A DNA stretch of 64,000 nucleotides from Streptomyces sp. sk2.1. Its GTDB lineage: Bacteria; Actinomycetota; Actinomycetes; Streptomycetales; Streptomycetaceae. Positions 33,343 to 40,610 of this stretch are shown here, piece after piece. The position numbers and the translations under genes are program-made. Each line of letters begins with the position of its first letter. The stretch's first letter is position 1. The stretch covers positions 1,843,197 to 1,907,196 of the forward strand of contig NZ_RDBO01000077.1 of the NCBI RefSeq assembly GCF_008120935.1, given 5' to 3'. The notes below the pieces were generated by a model. The model was not told the origin of the DNA and ran no database searches. It saw nothing but the letters and a program-made list of their open reading frames with translations.

Positions 33343-35013
33343 TCAGTCGTGCAGCGGGGCGCACCAGACGATCCGGGTGCCGCCGTCCACCGGCCGCTCG
33401 ACGGCCAGCGAACCGCCGCACAGCTCTGCCCGCGTACGCATGTTGGCCAGCCCCCCGGGGCGCCCGGCCGCCGGTCCGCCGGCCGCCGGCCCCGCCCCGG
33501 CGGCGGCCACCACGCCGTCCCGGAGCCCGACGCCGTTGTCGGTGACGGTCAGGGTCACCACCTCGTCGGCCGACAGCTCGATGGCGATGCGGGTGGCGCG
33601 GGCGTGGCGGGAGGCGTTGGACACCGCCTCGGCGGCCACCGCCACCAGGTGCTCGGCCAGTTCGTCCGGCACCGTGGTGTCCACCGGCCCGTCGATCCGC
33701 AGCGAGGGCTGGAACCCCAGGGCGTGCGCCGCCGTACGGGCGGTCTCCGCCATCCGGTGCCGCAGCCCGCCCCGGCCCGCCCGCTCCGCGGTCCGCAGAT
33801 CGAAGATGGTGGACCTGATGATCCGGATGGTGGTGTCCAGGTCGTCCACCGCCCGGCTGACCCGCTCGGCCGCGTCCGGCCGGTCCGCGATGGCACGCGT
33901 GGTGCTCTGGAGCGTCATCCCGGTCGCGAAGAGCCGCTGGATCGCCAGGTCGTGCAGATCGCGGGCGATCCGGTCCCGGTCGTGCATGACGGCGAGCTCC
34001 TCGGACTCGGCCCGCCTGCGGGCCAGTTCCAGGGCGATGGCCGCCTGGTCGGCGAAGCCCGAGACGAGCGCGATCTCGGTGTCGTCGAACGGCGGACGGT
34101 CCACCGGCCGCCCCAGCCGCAGCGCGCCGCTCGCCCCCGTGTCGACCCGCAGCGGCACCGTCACCACCGGCCCCAGACCCTCCTCGGTGCCGTCGCCGAA
34201 CGGATGGGCCCGGGGATCGGTCCGTACGTCGGCGCAGTGCACCGGCGTCCCGGTACGGGCCGCGAGCCCGGCCAGCGACCCCCGCGCCGGGACGGACAGC
34301 CCCGTGACGCGCCCGGCGTCCTTGCCGTGGGCGACCGCGACGGTCAGCCGCGCGTCGGCCGCGTCCGCGGACCCGGCGGAGGGCGGCGACGGCAGCAGGA
34401 TCGCGGCCCGGTCGGCCCCCGCCACCTCCATCGCCCGCTCGGCGATCAGATGCAGCACCTCGTCGGCGTCCGTCCCCGAGAGCAGGGTGCGGGTGATCTC
34501 GCCGAGCGCCTCCAGACGCCGCTCCCGGCGACGGCTCTCGTCGTACATGCGGGCGTTGTCGATGGCCACCCCGGCCGCGATCGACAAGGTGGTCAGCACC
34601 GCCTCGTCGTCGGCGTCGAAGCCCGCCCCGCCCCGCTTCTCGGTGAGGTAGAGATTGCCGAACACCTCGTCCCGGACCCGCACCGGCACCCCCAGGAAGG
34701 TGCGCATCGGCGGATGGTGGGGCGGGAAGCCGAAGCTGCGCGGATGGCTGCTGAGATCGGTGAGCCGCAGCGGTTCCGGCCGGTGGATCAGCTCACCGAG
34801 GATGCCGCGCCCGCACGGCGTCTGGCCGATCTCGGCGGCCAGCTGCTCCGATATGCCGACCGGCAGGAACTCCAGCAGCTTCTGCCCGTCCCCGAAGAAC
34901 GGCAGGGCCAGTACGTAGACCTCGGGATGGCCGAAGAACCAGAAGAGGTGCTGCCACAGCAGCGCGCCGCCGTTGGCGGGGTCGAAGATGTGCGAGCCGA
35001 ACTTCCGGTCCAT
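33343..35013 (-). CDS. devS: DevS/DosS-like GAF sensor kinase, chimeric and 5' rearranged
   Basis: Open from ATG 35013 it gives 556 residues. The first 41 (MDRKFGSHIFDPANGG...) are cytochrome oxidase subunit I sequence, because the DNA is an inverted copy of ctaD. From GDGQKLLEFLPVGI on it is a DosS-like kinase: GAF-A with GFPPHHPPMRTFLGVPVRVRDEVFGNLYLTEK (the region that holds the DosS haem ligand), GAF-B, the phospho-His motif RDRIARDLHDLAIQRLF, and HATPase VTDNGVGL. The native start MTETAPTVPGLPRE survives at 35066-35107 but in another frame. About 60 native codons (N-terminal helix and first GAF strands) are missing. The gene is probably inactive, or makes a truncated kinase by internal initiation. 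Confidence 0.85.
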   Translation of the reverse strand: MDRKFGSHIFDPANGGALLWQHLFWFFGHPEVYVLALPFFGDGQKLLEFLPVGISEQLAAEIGQTPCGRGILGELIHRPEPLRLTDLSSHPRSFGFPPHHPPMRTFLGVPVRVRDEVFGNLYLTEKRGGAGFDADDEAVLTTLSIAAGVAIDNARMYDESRRRERRLEALGEITRTLLSGTDADEVLHLIAERAMEVAGADRAAILLPSPPSAGSADAADARLTVAVAHGKDAGRVTGLSVPARGSLAGLAARTGTPVHCADVRTDPRAHPFGDGTEEGLGPVVTVPLRVDTGASGALRLGRPVDRPPFDDTEIALVSGFADQAAIALELARRRAESEELAVMHDRDRIARDLHDLAIQRLFATGMTLQSTTRAIADRPDAAERVSRAVDDLDTTIRIIRSTIFDLRTAERAGRGGLRHRMAETARTAAHALGFQPSLRIDGPVDTTVPDELAEHLVAVAAEAVSNASRHARATRIAIELSADEVVTLTVTDNGVGLRDGVVAAAGAGPAAGGPAAGRPGGLANMRTRAELCGGSLAVERPVDGGTRIVWCAPLHD

Positions 35014-35065
35014 CTCCAGTGCGAAGAGCGCCGCGGCCAGGACCGGGAAGACCAGGAGGATGAGC
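34891..35065 (-). repeat. 175-bp inverted copy of ctaD inside the kinase gene
   Basis: This segment is the exact reverse complement of 36127-36301, with 175 of 175 bases identical. It replaces the native start of the first GAF domain. Its outer junction falls exactly after codon 14 of the native kinase start. No insertion sequence ends are seen. Confidence 0.97.
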
Positions 35066-35107
35066 CTCTCGGGGGAGGCCGGGCACCGTGGGTGCTGTCT
35101 CTGTCAT
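35066..35107 (-). pseudogene. Detached native 5' end of the DevS-like gene
   Basis: The 14 codons from the ATG at 35107 read MTETAPTVPGLPRE, a typical start of actinobacterial DevS-like kinases (continuing RLxELLxEVQ in relatives). Here the frame runs into the inverted ctaD copy, changes to unrelated sequence and stops at 34793. Translation from this start would therefore not produce the kinase. Confidence 0.75.
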
Positions 35108-35232
35108 CGGGGTGCCGCTCTCAGGTTCCGTGTGCCGTATGCCGGGAAGTCGCTCACCGGATCACCGCGGGGCTGGGACCGGTCCACGGCCCGTCAGCCT
35201 ACGGCAGCCGCCGGACCCGGTGGCCGGACGGT

Positions 35233-35281
35233 GGGGCCGGTCGGCCATCCGCGGGGCCGGCGAGTAGGGCCGGTCGTCCCG
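35233..35281. promoter_or_regulatory. Two DosR-box-like sites upstream of ctaD and devS
   Basis: GGGGCCGGTCGGCCAT (35233-35248) and AGGGCCGGTCGTCCCG (35266-35281) each match 13 of 16 positions of the palindrome at 29787-29802. They lie 33 bp apart in the 348-bp gap between the divergent devS-like (35107) and ctaD (35456) starts. Confidence 0.45.
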
Positions 35282-35335
35282 GCCGACGGTGCCCGTCGGT
35301 CCCTGGATGGCCCCGGAGGGCGCGGCCACCATGGT

Positions 35336-35390
35336 GCGGCCGGGAAGGTCCGGCCCGTCCCCTCGTGATCCACCGGACCTTCCCGGCCGC
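35336..35390 (+). promoter_or_regulatory. Strong 5' hairpin ahead of ctaD
   Basis: A perfect 18-bp stem (35336-35353 with 35373-35390) encloses a 19-base loop, 65 bases before the ctaD start. It could be a leader attenuator, a terminator for transcripts entering from upstream, or a protein-binding dyad. Confidence 0.5.
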
Positions 35391-35455
35391 TCCCCGCCGC
35401 CCTCCCCGCGGCCGGGGAGCGCTCGTGGAACGCAAGAGCTGGAGGACACGGTCCG

Positions 35456-37153
35456 GTGGACGCAATGGAAAAGCAGGGCAATCGAGCCGCCCCCGCACAG
35501 GGGCCCCTGCCCCCCGGCCCCGGTCGGCCGGGCCGTGCCTCCCGCGGGCGGATCGTCGTCTCGTGGCTCACCACGACCGACCACAAGCAGATCGGCACGC
35601 TGTACCTCGTCACCGCGTTCGTGTTCTTCCTCGTCGGCGGCGCGATGGCGCTCGTGATGCGCGCCGAACTGGCCCGCCCCGGCACGCAGATCATGTCCAA
35701 CGAGCAGTTCAACCAGGCGTTCACCATGCACGGCTCGGTGATGCTGCTGCTGTTCGCGATGCCGCTGTTCACCGGCTTCGCCAACTGGCTCATGCCGCTC
35801 CAGATAGGCGCGCCCGACGTGGCGTTCCCGCGGCTGAACATGCTGGCGTACTGGCTGTTCCTCTTCGGCTCGCTGATCGCCGCCGGGGGATTCCTCACCC
35901 CGCAGGGCGCCGCCGACTTCGGCTGGTTCGCCTACGCCCCGCTGTCCGACGCCACGCACTCACCGGGAATCGGCGCCGACATGTGGATCATGGGCGTGGC
36001 GCTCTCCGGCTTCGGGTCCATCCTCGGCGCGGTCAACTTCATCACCACCATCATCTGCATGCGCGCCCCGGGAATGACCATGTTCCGGATGTCGATCTTC
36101 ACCTGGAACGTGCTGCTCACCGCCGTGCTCATCCTCCTGGTCTTCCCGGTCCTGGCCGCGGCGCTCTTCGCACTGGAGATGGACCGGAAGTTCGGCTCGC
36201 ACATCTTCGACCCCGCCAACGGCGGCGCGCTGCTGTGGCAGCACCTCTTCTGGTTCTTCGGCCATCCCGAGGTCTACGTACTGGCCCTGCCGTTCTTCGG
36301 GATCGTCTCCGAGATCGTCCCGGTCTTCTCCCGCAAGCCGATGTTCGGCTACATCGGCCTGGTCTCCGCGACGATCGCCATCGCCGGACTCTCCGTCACC
36401 GTCTGGGCCCACCACATGTACGTGACCGGCGGTGTGCTGCTCCCCTTCTTCTCCTTCATGACCTTCCTGATCGCCGTACCGACCGGGGTGAAGTTCTTCA
36501 ACTGGATCGGCACGATGTGGAAGGGCTCGCTGTCCTTCGAGTCACCGATGCTGTGGACCACCGGATTCCTGATCACCTTCGTCTTCGGCGGGCTGACCGG
36601 GGTCATCCTGGCGTCGCCGCCGCTCGACTTCCACGTCTCGGACTCGTACTTCGTCGTCGCGCACTTCCACTACACGCTCTTCGGCACGGTCGTGTACGCG
36701 ATGTTCGCCGGATTCCACTTCTGGTGGCCGAAGTTCACCGGGAAGATGCTCGACGAGCGGCTCGGGAAGATCACGTTCTGGACGCTGACGGTCGGGTTCC
36801 ACCTCACCTTCCTCGTCCAGCACTGGCTGGGGGCCGAGGGCATGCCGCGCCGGTACGCGGACTACCTCGCCGCCGACGGGTTCACCACCCTCAACACGCT
36901 CTCCAGCATCGGATCGTTCCTGCTCGGACTGTCGTTCCTGCCCTTCTTCTACAACGTCTGGAAGACCAGCCAGTACGGCACGAAGGTCACCGTCGACGAC
37001 CCCTGGGGCTACGGCCGCTCCCTGGAATGGGCCACCTCCTGCCCGCCGCCCCGGCACAACTTCACCTCCCTGCCCCGCATCCGCAGCGAATCCCCGGCCT
37101 TCGACCTGCACCACCCGGAGATCACCGCACTCGAAGCCACCGCGTCGCACTGA
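35456..37153 (+). CDS. ctaD: Cytochrome c oxidase subunit I
   Basis: A 565-residue haem-copper oxidase subunit I with 12 membrane helices. All ligands are visible: haem a His in NQAFTMHGSVMLL, the CuB His-Tyr pair in WFFGHPEVYVLALPFFG, the CuB His pair in WAHHMYVTG, and haem a3/a His in VVAHFHYTLFGT. It starts at GTG 35456 (or ATG 35465) after GGAGGA. No ctaC, ctaE or ctaF is adjacent, so this is probably an extra, conditionally used copy that pairs with the housekeeping subunits. DosR-box-like sites upstream suggest low-oxygen or NO control. Residues about 225-282 are duplicated inverted in devS. Confidence 0.96.
   Translation: MDAMEKQGNRAAPAQGPLPPGPGRPGRASRGRIVVSWLTTTDHKQIGTLYLVTAFVFFLVGGAMALVMRAELARPGTQIMSNEQFNQAFTMHGSVMLLLFAMPLFTGFANWLMPLQIGAPDVAFPRLNMLAYWLFLFGSLIAAGGFLTPQGAADFGWFAYAPLSDATHSPGIGADMWIMGVALSGFGSILGAVNFITTIICMRAPGMTMFRMSIFTWNVLLTAVLILLVFPVLAAALFALEMDRKFGSHIFDPANGGALLWQHLFWFFGHPEVYVLALPFFGIVSEIVPVFSRKPMFGYIGLVSATIAIAGLSVTVWAHHMYVTGGVLLPFFSFMTFLIAVPTGVKFFNWIGTMWKGSLSFESPMLWTTGFLITFVFGGLTGVILASPPLDFHVSDSYFVVAHFHYTLFGTVVYAMFAGFHFWWPKFTGKMLDERLGKITFWTLTVGFHLTFLVQHWLGAEGMPRRYADYLAADGFTTLNTLSSIGSFLLGLSFLPFFYNVWKTSQYGTKVTVDDPWGYGRSLEWATSCPPPRHNFTSLPRIRSESPAFDLHHPEITALEATASH
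36127..36301 (+). repeat. 175-bp parental segment within ctaD
   Basis: The source of the inverted copy at 34891-35065. It encodes LILLVFPVLAAALFALEMDR through the CuB ligand region GHPEVYVLALPFF. It fits the ctaD frame perfectly, so ctaD is the donor and the kinase gene the recipient. Confidence 0.97.
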
Positions 37154-37193
37154 CCCGCCCGCCCCGCGAGCCGTTTCCCGAGGAGTGCCGCCG

Positions 37194-37544
37194 ATGTCCC
37201 ACGGAGTACTGGCAGCAGGAGTCGTCGCGCTCCTCGCCGCCGGCAACGTCTGGTACCTGCCCGCCTACGTCGACCTGCGGGCGGGCCAGGACCGGCCGCG
37301 CTCCCGGCGGCCCGCCGCGGCCGCCGTGCTGACCGGGTGGGGAACGGTCACCCTCACCCTGCTCCTGCTGCTCCTGCCCGTGGCGCCGGGGCTGGCCGTG
37401 CTCCCGGCGGCGGCCGGTGTCACCGCCGTGGCGTGCCTGGCCGTCCGGTCCCGGCTGCTGCGGGCCCGGGAACGGCGCGAGGAGGAGGAGTGCTGGTCCG
37501 CCCTCTTCCCGGTACCGGCGGCCGGGCGGCGGGAGACCGAGTAG
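37194..37544 (+). CDS. Small membrane protein downstream of ctaD
   Basis: A 116-residue protein with three hydrophobic segments (about 3-22, 43-62 and 65-82) and a charged C-terminus (RARERREEEECWSALFP). It starts at ATG 37194, eight bases after AGGAG; GTG 37185 is a weaker choice. It follows ctaD by 40 bp on the same strand and is likely cotranscribed. It may be an accessory protein of this oxidase, but there is no recognisable family motif. Confidence 0.75.
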   Translation: MSHGVLAAGVVALLAAGNVWYLPAYVDLRAGQDRPRSRRPAAAAVLTGWGTVTLTLLLLLLPVAPGLAVLPAAAGVTAVACLAVRSRLLRARERREEEECWSALFPVPAAGRRETE

Positions 37545-37660
37545 CGGAACGCGGGGCCGGATGTGGAGGATCTTCGTCCGGCAACGCACGCATGCGGAGG
37601 TCCGGCGAGCGTCCCGACCCCTCTCCCACCGGAAAACGTGAGATATGGGAGCGTGGGCGG

Positions 37661-38938
37661 GTGAGTGAGACGACGACTGAAACCCTGCAGTACCGCTTCG
37701 ACGGGCCCGAGGACGCGCCGATCCTGGTCCTGGGACCCTCCCTCGGCACCTCCTTGCACATGTGGGACCGCCAGGTACCGGAGCTCACCCGGCACTGGAG
37801 GGTCTTCCGCTACGACCTCCCCGGCCACGGCGGCGCCCCCGCGCACCCCGCCACCGCCATCGGCGAACTCTCCGACCGGCTGGTCGCCACCCTCGACGGC
37901 CTCGGCGTACGGCGCTTCGGGTACGCGGGCTGCTCCATCGGCGGCGCGATCGGCGCCGACCTCGCGCTGCGCCACCCGCACCGGATCGCCTCGCTGGCCC
38001 TGGTCGCCGCCTCGGCCCGGTTCGGCAGCGCCGACGAGTTCCGCCAGCGCGGGGTGGTCGTCCGCACCAACGGTCTGGAGCCGATGGCGCGCAGCGCGCC
38101 GGAGCGCTGGTTCACCCCCGGGTTCGCCGCCGCCCAGGCGGCCATCGTCGACTGGGCCGTCCAGATGGTCCGCACCACCGACCCCGGCTGCTACATCGCC
38201 GCCTGCGAGGCCCTCGCCGCCTTCGACATCCGCGGCGAGCTCGGCAGCATCACCGTCCCGACCCTCGCCCTGGTCGGCTCCGAGGACCGGGTCACCGGGC
38301 CGGGCGACGCCCGAACCCTGGTCGCGGGAATACCGGACGCCCGGCTCGCCCTCGTCCCCGGCGCCTCCCACCTCGCGCCGGTCGAGCAGCCCGGAGCCGT
38401 CACCGACCTGCTCCTCACCCACTTCTCCACGGCCTGGCAGGACACCCTCGCGGCCATCCCCGTCCCGTCGGACGTCCCGCAGCTCTCCGCCCCCGTGCTG
38501 CCCGTCGCGGAGATCACCGCGGCCGCCTCCCTGCCGCAGCCCGACACGGCCGGACGCCCCGACCCGTACGACGCCGGGATGAAGACGCGCCGCGAGGTGC
38601 TGGGCGACGCCCACGTGGACGCGGCCGCGGCCGCCGCCGACGACTTCACCGGCGACTTCCAGGAACTGGTCACGCGCTACGCCTGGGGGGAGGTGTGGAC
38701 CCGGGAGGGGCTGGACCGCCGCACCCGCAGCTGTGTCACGCTCACCGCGCTGATCGCCTCCGGCCGCATGGAGGGCCTGGCCGCACACGTCAGGGCCGCC
38801 CTGCGCAACGGCCTCACCCCGGCCGAGATCAAGGAGGTGCTGATGCAGACCGCCGTCTACTGCGGCGTGCCCGCGGCGAACGCGGCCTTCACCATCGCCC
38901 AGGGCGTCATCCGGGAAGAAACGACGCTCCGTCCGTAG
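37661..38938 (+). CDS. pcaL: PcaL: 3-oxoadipate enol-lactonase / 4-carboxymuconolactone decarboxylase fusion
   Basis: A 425-residue fusion enzyme of the beta-ketoadipate pathway. The N-terminal alpha/beta hydrolase (about 1-265) has the nucleophile in GYAGCSIGGAIG and a C-terminal catalytic His in PGASHLAPVEQP. The C-terminal carboxymuconolactone decarboxylase domain (about 300-425) has TRSCVTLTALIASGRMEGLAAHVRAALRNGLTPAEIKEVL and YCGVPAANAAF. It performs two consecutive steps in protocatechuate breakdown. The start is GTG 37661 after GGGAG. No other pca gene is in the window, which is unusual because pcaL normally lies within a pca operon. Confidence 0.92.
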   Translation: MSETTTETLQYRFDGPEDAPILVLGPSLGTSLHMWDRQVPELTRHWRVFRYDLPGHGGAPAHPATAIGELSDRLVATLDGLGVRRFGYAGCSIGGAIGADLALRHPHRIASLALVAASARFGSADEFRQRGVVVRTNGLEPMARSAPERWFTPGFAAAQAAIVDWAVQMVRTTDPGCYIAACEALAAFDIRGELGSITVPTLALVGSEDRVTGPGDARTLVAGIPDARLALVPGASHLAPVEQPGAVTDLLLTHFSTAWQDTLAAIPVPSDVPQLSAPVLPVAEITAAASLPQPDTAGRPDPYDAGMKTRREVLGDAHVDAAAAAADDFTGDFQELVTRYAWGEVWTREGLDRRTRSCVTLTALIASGRMEGLAAHVRAALRNGLTPAEIKEVLMQTAVYCGVPAANAAFTIAQGVIREETTLRP

Positions 38939-38951
38939 CAGGATGGGGCCC

Positions 38952-39608
38952 ATGAACGCGGAGAACCCCACACACCTGACCCTGACCAAGAAGACGCACT
39001 CCTGCATCCGCCTGGAGAAGGACGGGCGGACGCTCGTCATCGACCCGGGCGGCTTCTCGGAGCAGGACGCCGCCGTCGGCGCCGACGCGATCCTGGTGAC
39101 GCACGAGCACGTCGACCACTTCGACGAGGGACGGCTGCGGGCCGGACTGGAGGCCGATCCGGCCGTCGAGGTCTGGACCCTGCGCAGCGTCGCCGAACGG
39201 CTCTCCGCGGCCTTCCCCGGCCGCGTCCACACCGTCGGCCACGGCGACGCCTTCACCGCCGCCGGCTTCGACGTCCAGGTGCACGGCGAGCTGCACGCGG
39301 TGATCCACCCGGACATCCCGCGGATCACCAACATCGGCTTCCTGGTGGACGGTTCGGTGTTCCACCCGGGTGACGCGCTCACCGTCCCCGACCGGCCGGT
39401 CGACACCCTGATGCTCCCGGTGATGGCCCCCTGGAACAAGATCTCCGAGGTCATCGACTACGTGCGCGAGGTCGGACCGCGGCGCGCCATCGACATCCAC
39501 GACGCGCTGCTCACCGATCTCGCCCGCCCGATCTACGACAACCAGATCGGTGGCCTCGGCGGCGCCGACCACGGCCGGCTGGCCCCGGGGGACTCGACCG
39601 GCCTGTGA
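38952..39608 (+). CDS. Metallo-beta-lactamase-fold hydrolase
   Basis: A 218-residue stand-alone MBL-fold protein related to the UlaG/YhfI-like metal-dependent hydrolases. It has THEHVDHFD (HxHxDH), a distal His in GELHAVIH, Asp in FHPGDALTVP, and the C-terminal His in AIDIHDALL. It starts at ATG 38952, nine bases after AGGA; ATG 38943 is too close to the ribosome binding site. It follows pcaL by 13 bp. The substrate is unknown. Confidence 0.87.
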   Translation: MNAENPTHLTLTKKTHSCIRLEKDGRTLVIDPGGFSEQDAAVGADAILVTHEHVDHFDEGRLRAGLEADPAVEVWTLRSVAERLSAAFPGRVHTVGHGDAFTAAGFDVQVHGELHAVIHPDIPRITNIGFLVDGSVFHPGDALTVPDRPVDTLMLPVMAPWNKISEVIDYVREVGPRRAIDIHDALLTDLARPIYDNQIGGLGGADHGRLAPGDSTGL

Positions 39609-39656
39609 CCGCCGCCGGACCGGCGGCTGTCGGTGGCAGCCGCTAGGTTTACCCCC

Positions 39657-40436
39657 ATGCGCATCGCCACCTGGAACGTCAATTCGATCACCGCCCGGCT
39701 CCCGAGGCTGCTGGCCTGGCTGGAGAGCACCGGCACGGACGTGCTGTGCATCCAGGAGACCAAGTGCGCCGCCGAACAGTTCCCGGCGGACGCGCTCCGC
39801 GAACTCGGCTACGAGTCCGCGGTCAACGCCACCGGGCGGTGGAACGGCGTGGCACTGGTCTCCCGCGTCGGCCTGTCCGACGTCGTCACGGGCCTGCCGG
39901 ACGGACCCGAGTACGAGGGCGCGCAGGAGCCGCGGGCCGTCTCGGCGACCTGCGGCCCGGTCCGCCTCTGGTCGGTGTACGTGCCCAACGGCCGCGAGGT
40001 CGAGCACGCGCACTACGCGTACAAGCTGCGCTGGTTCGAGGCGCTGCGGAAGGCCGTCGCCGAGGACGCCGCGGGCCCGCGGCCGTTCGCGGTGCTGGGC
40101 GACTTCAACGTGGCCCCGACCGACGAGGACGTCTGGGACCCGGCGCTGTTCGAGGGCGCCACCCATGTCACCCCGGCCGAGCGCGCCGCCCTCGCGGCCC
40201 TGCGCGAGGAAGGGCTGTCGGACGTCGTGCCGCGCCCGCTCAAGTACGACCGCCCGTACACCTTCTGGGACTACCGGGAGCTGCGCTTCCCGAAGAACAA
40301 GGGCATGCGGATCGACCTGGTCTACGGCAACGCGCCCTTCGCCGAGGCGGTCCAGGACAGCTACGTGGACCGCGAGGAGCGCAAGGGCAAGGGCGCCTCC
40401 GACCACGCCCCGGTGGTGGTGGACCTCGGCCTCTGA
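39657..40436 (+). CDS. xth: Exodeoxyribonuclease III
   Basis: A 259-residue AP endonuclease/exonuclease of the ExoIII family, used in base-excision repair. Motifs in order: IATWNVNSITARLPRLL, CIQETKC (catalytic Glu), VYVPNGREVEH, LGDFNVAPTDEDVWDP, FWDYR, MRIDLVYGN, and SDHAPVVVDL with the C-terminal His. It starts at ATG 39657 (MRIATWN). It is the last gene of a same-strand run from pcaL, 48 bp after the metallo-hydrolase gene. Confidence 0.95.
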   Translation: MRIATWNVNSITARLPRLLAWLESTGTDVLCIQETKCAAEQFPADALRELGYESAVNATGRWNGVALVSRVGLSDVVTGLPDGPEYEGAQEPRAVSATCGPVRLWSVYVPNGREVEHAHYAYKLRWFEALRKAVAEDAAGPRPFAVLGDFNVAPTDEDVWDPALFEGATHVTPAERAALAALREEGLSDVVPRPLKYDRPYTFWDYRELRFPKNKGMRIDLVYGNAPFAEAVQDSYVDREERKGKGASDHAPVVVDLGL

Positions 40437-40503
40437 CGGCCCCCGCCGCCCGGTGGCGCCCTCGTCCTGCGGGCGGGGGCACGGCTCCCGGGCGGCGTTG
40501 TCA

Positions 40504-40565
40504 GTGGTCGCCGCTAGCGTGGTTCTCGTCCTTATCCCGCTTGCTGGCTGCTTGCAGAGAACAGG
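40504..40565 (+). other. Possible remnant of a lipoprotein gene start
   Basis: Read from GTG 40504 the DNA gives VVAASVVLVLIPLAGCLQRTG, a near-ideal lipoprotein signal with lipobox LAGC. Codon choice (GTT, CTT, GCT, TTG) is unlike the neighbours. The frame then enters the terminator of the convergent exporter gene and has no protein-like continuation. It may be a decayed gene or a chance frame in an AT-richer spacer. Confidence 0.3.
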
Positions 40566-40567
40566 AC

Positions 40568-40597
40568 GGCCCCGCCCGTTCAGCGCCGGGCGGGGCC
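40568..40597 (-). terminator. Terminator of the MFS exporter gene
   Basis: An 11-bp perfect stem, 40568-40578 with 40587-40597, and an 8-base loop, 13 bases beyond the exporter stop (minus strand). Confidence 0.7.
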
Positions 40598-40610
40598 CAC
40601 GACCCGCCCG

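Noticed and set aside
34891..35065. A second, truncated ctaD gene or a transposon insertion
   Set aside because: The segment has no start context, no oxidase sequence beyond 175 bp, no terminal repeats and no target duplication, so it is a bare inverted copy.
32830..37332. A 1500-codon open frame crossing devR, devS and ctaD
   Set aside because: It runs in the wrong frame through three recognisable genes on both strands and shows Arg/Pro/Gly-rich noise.
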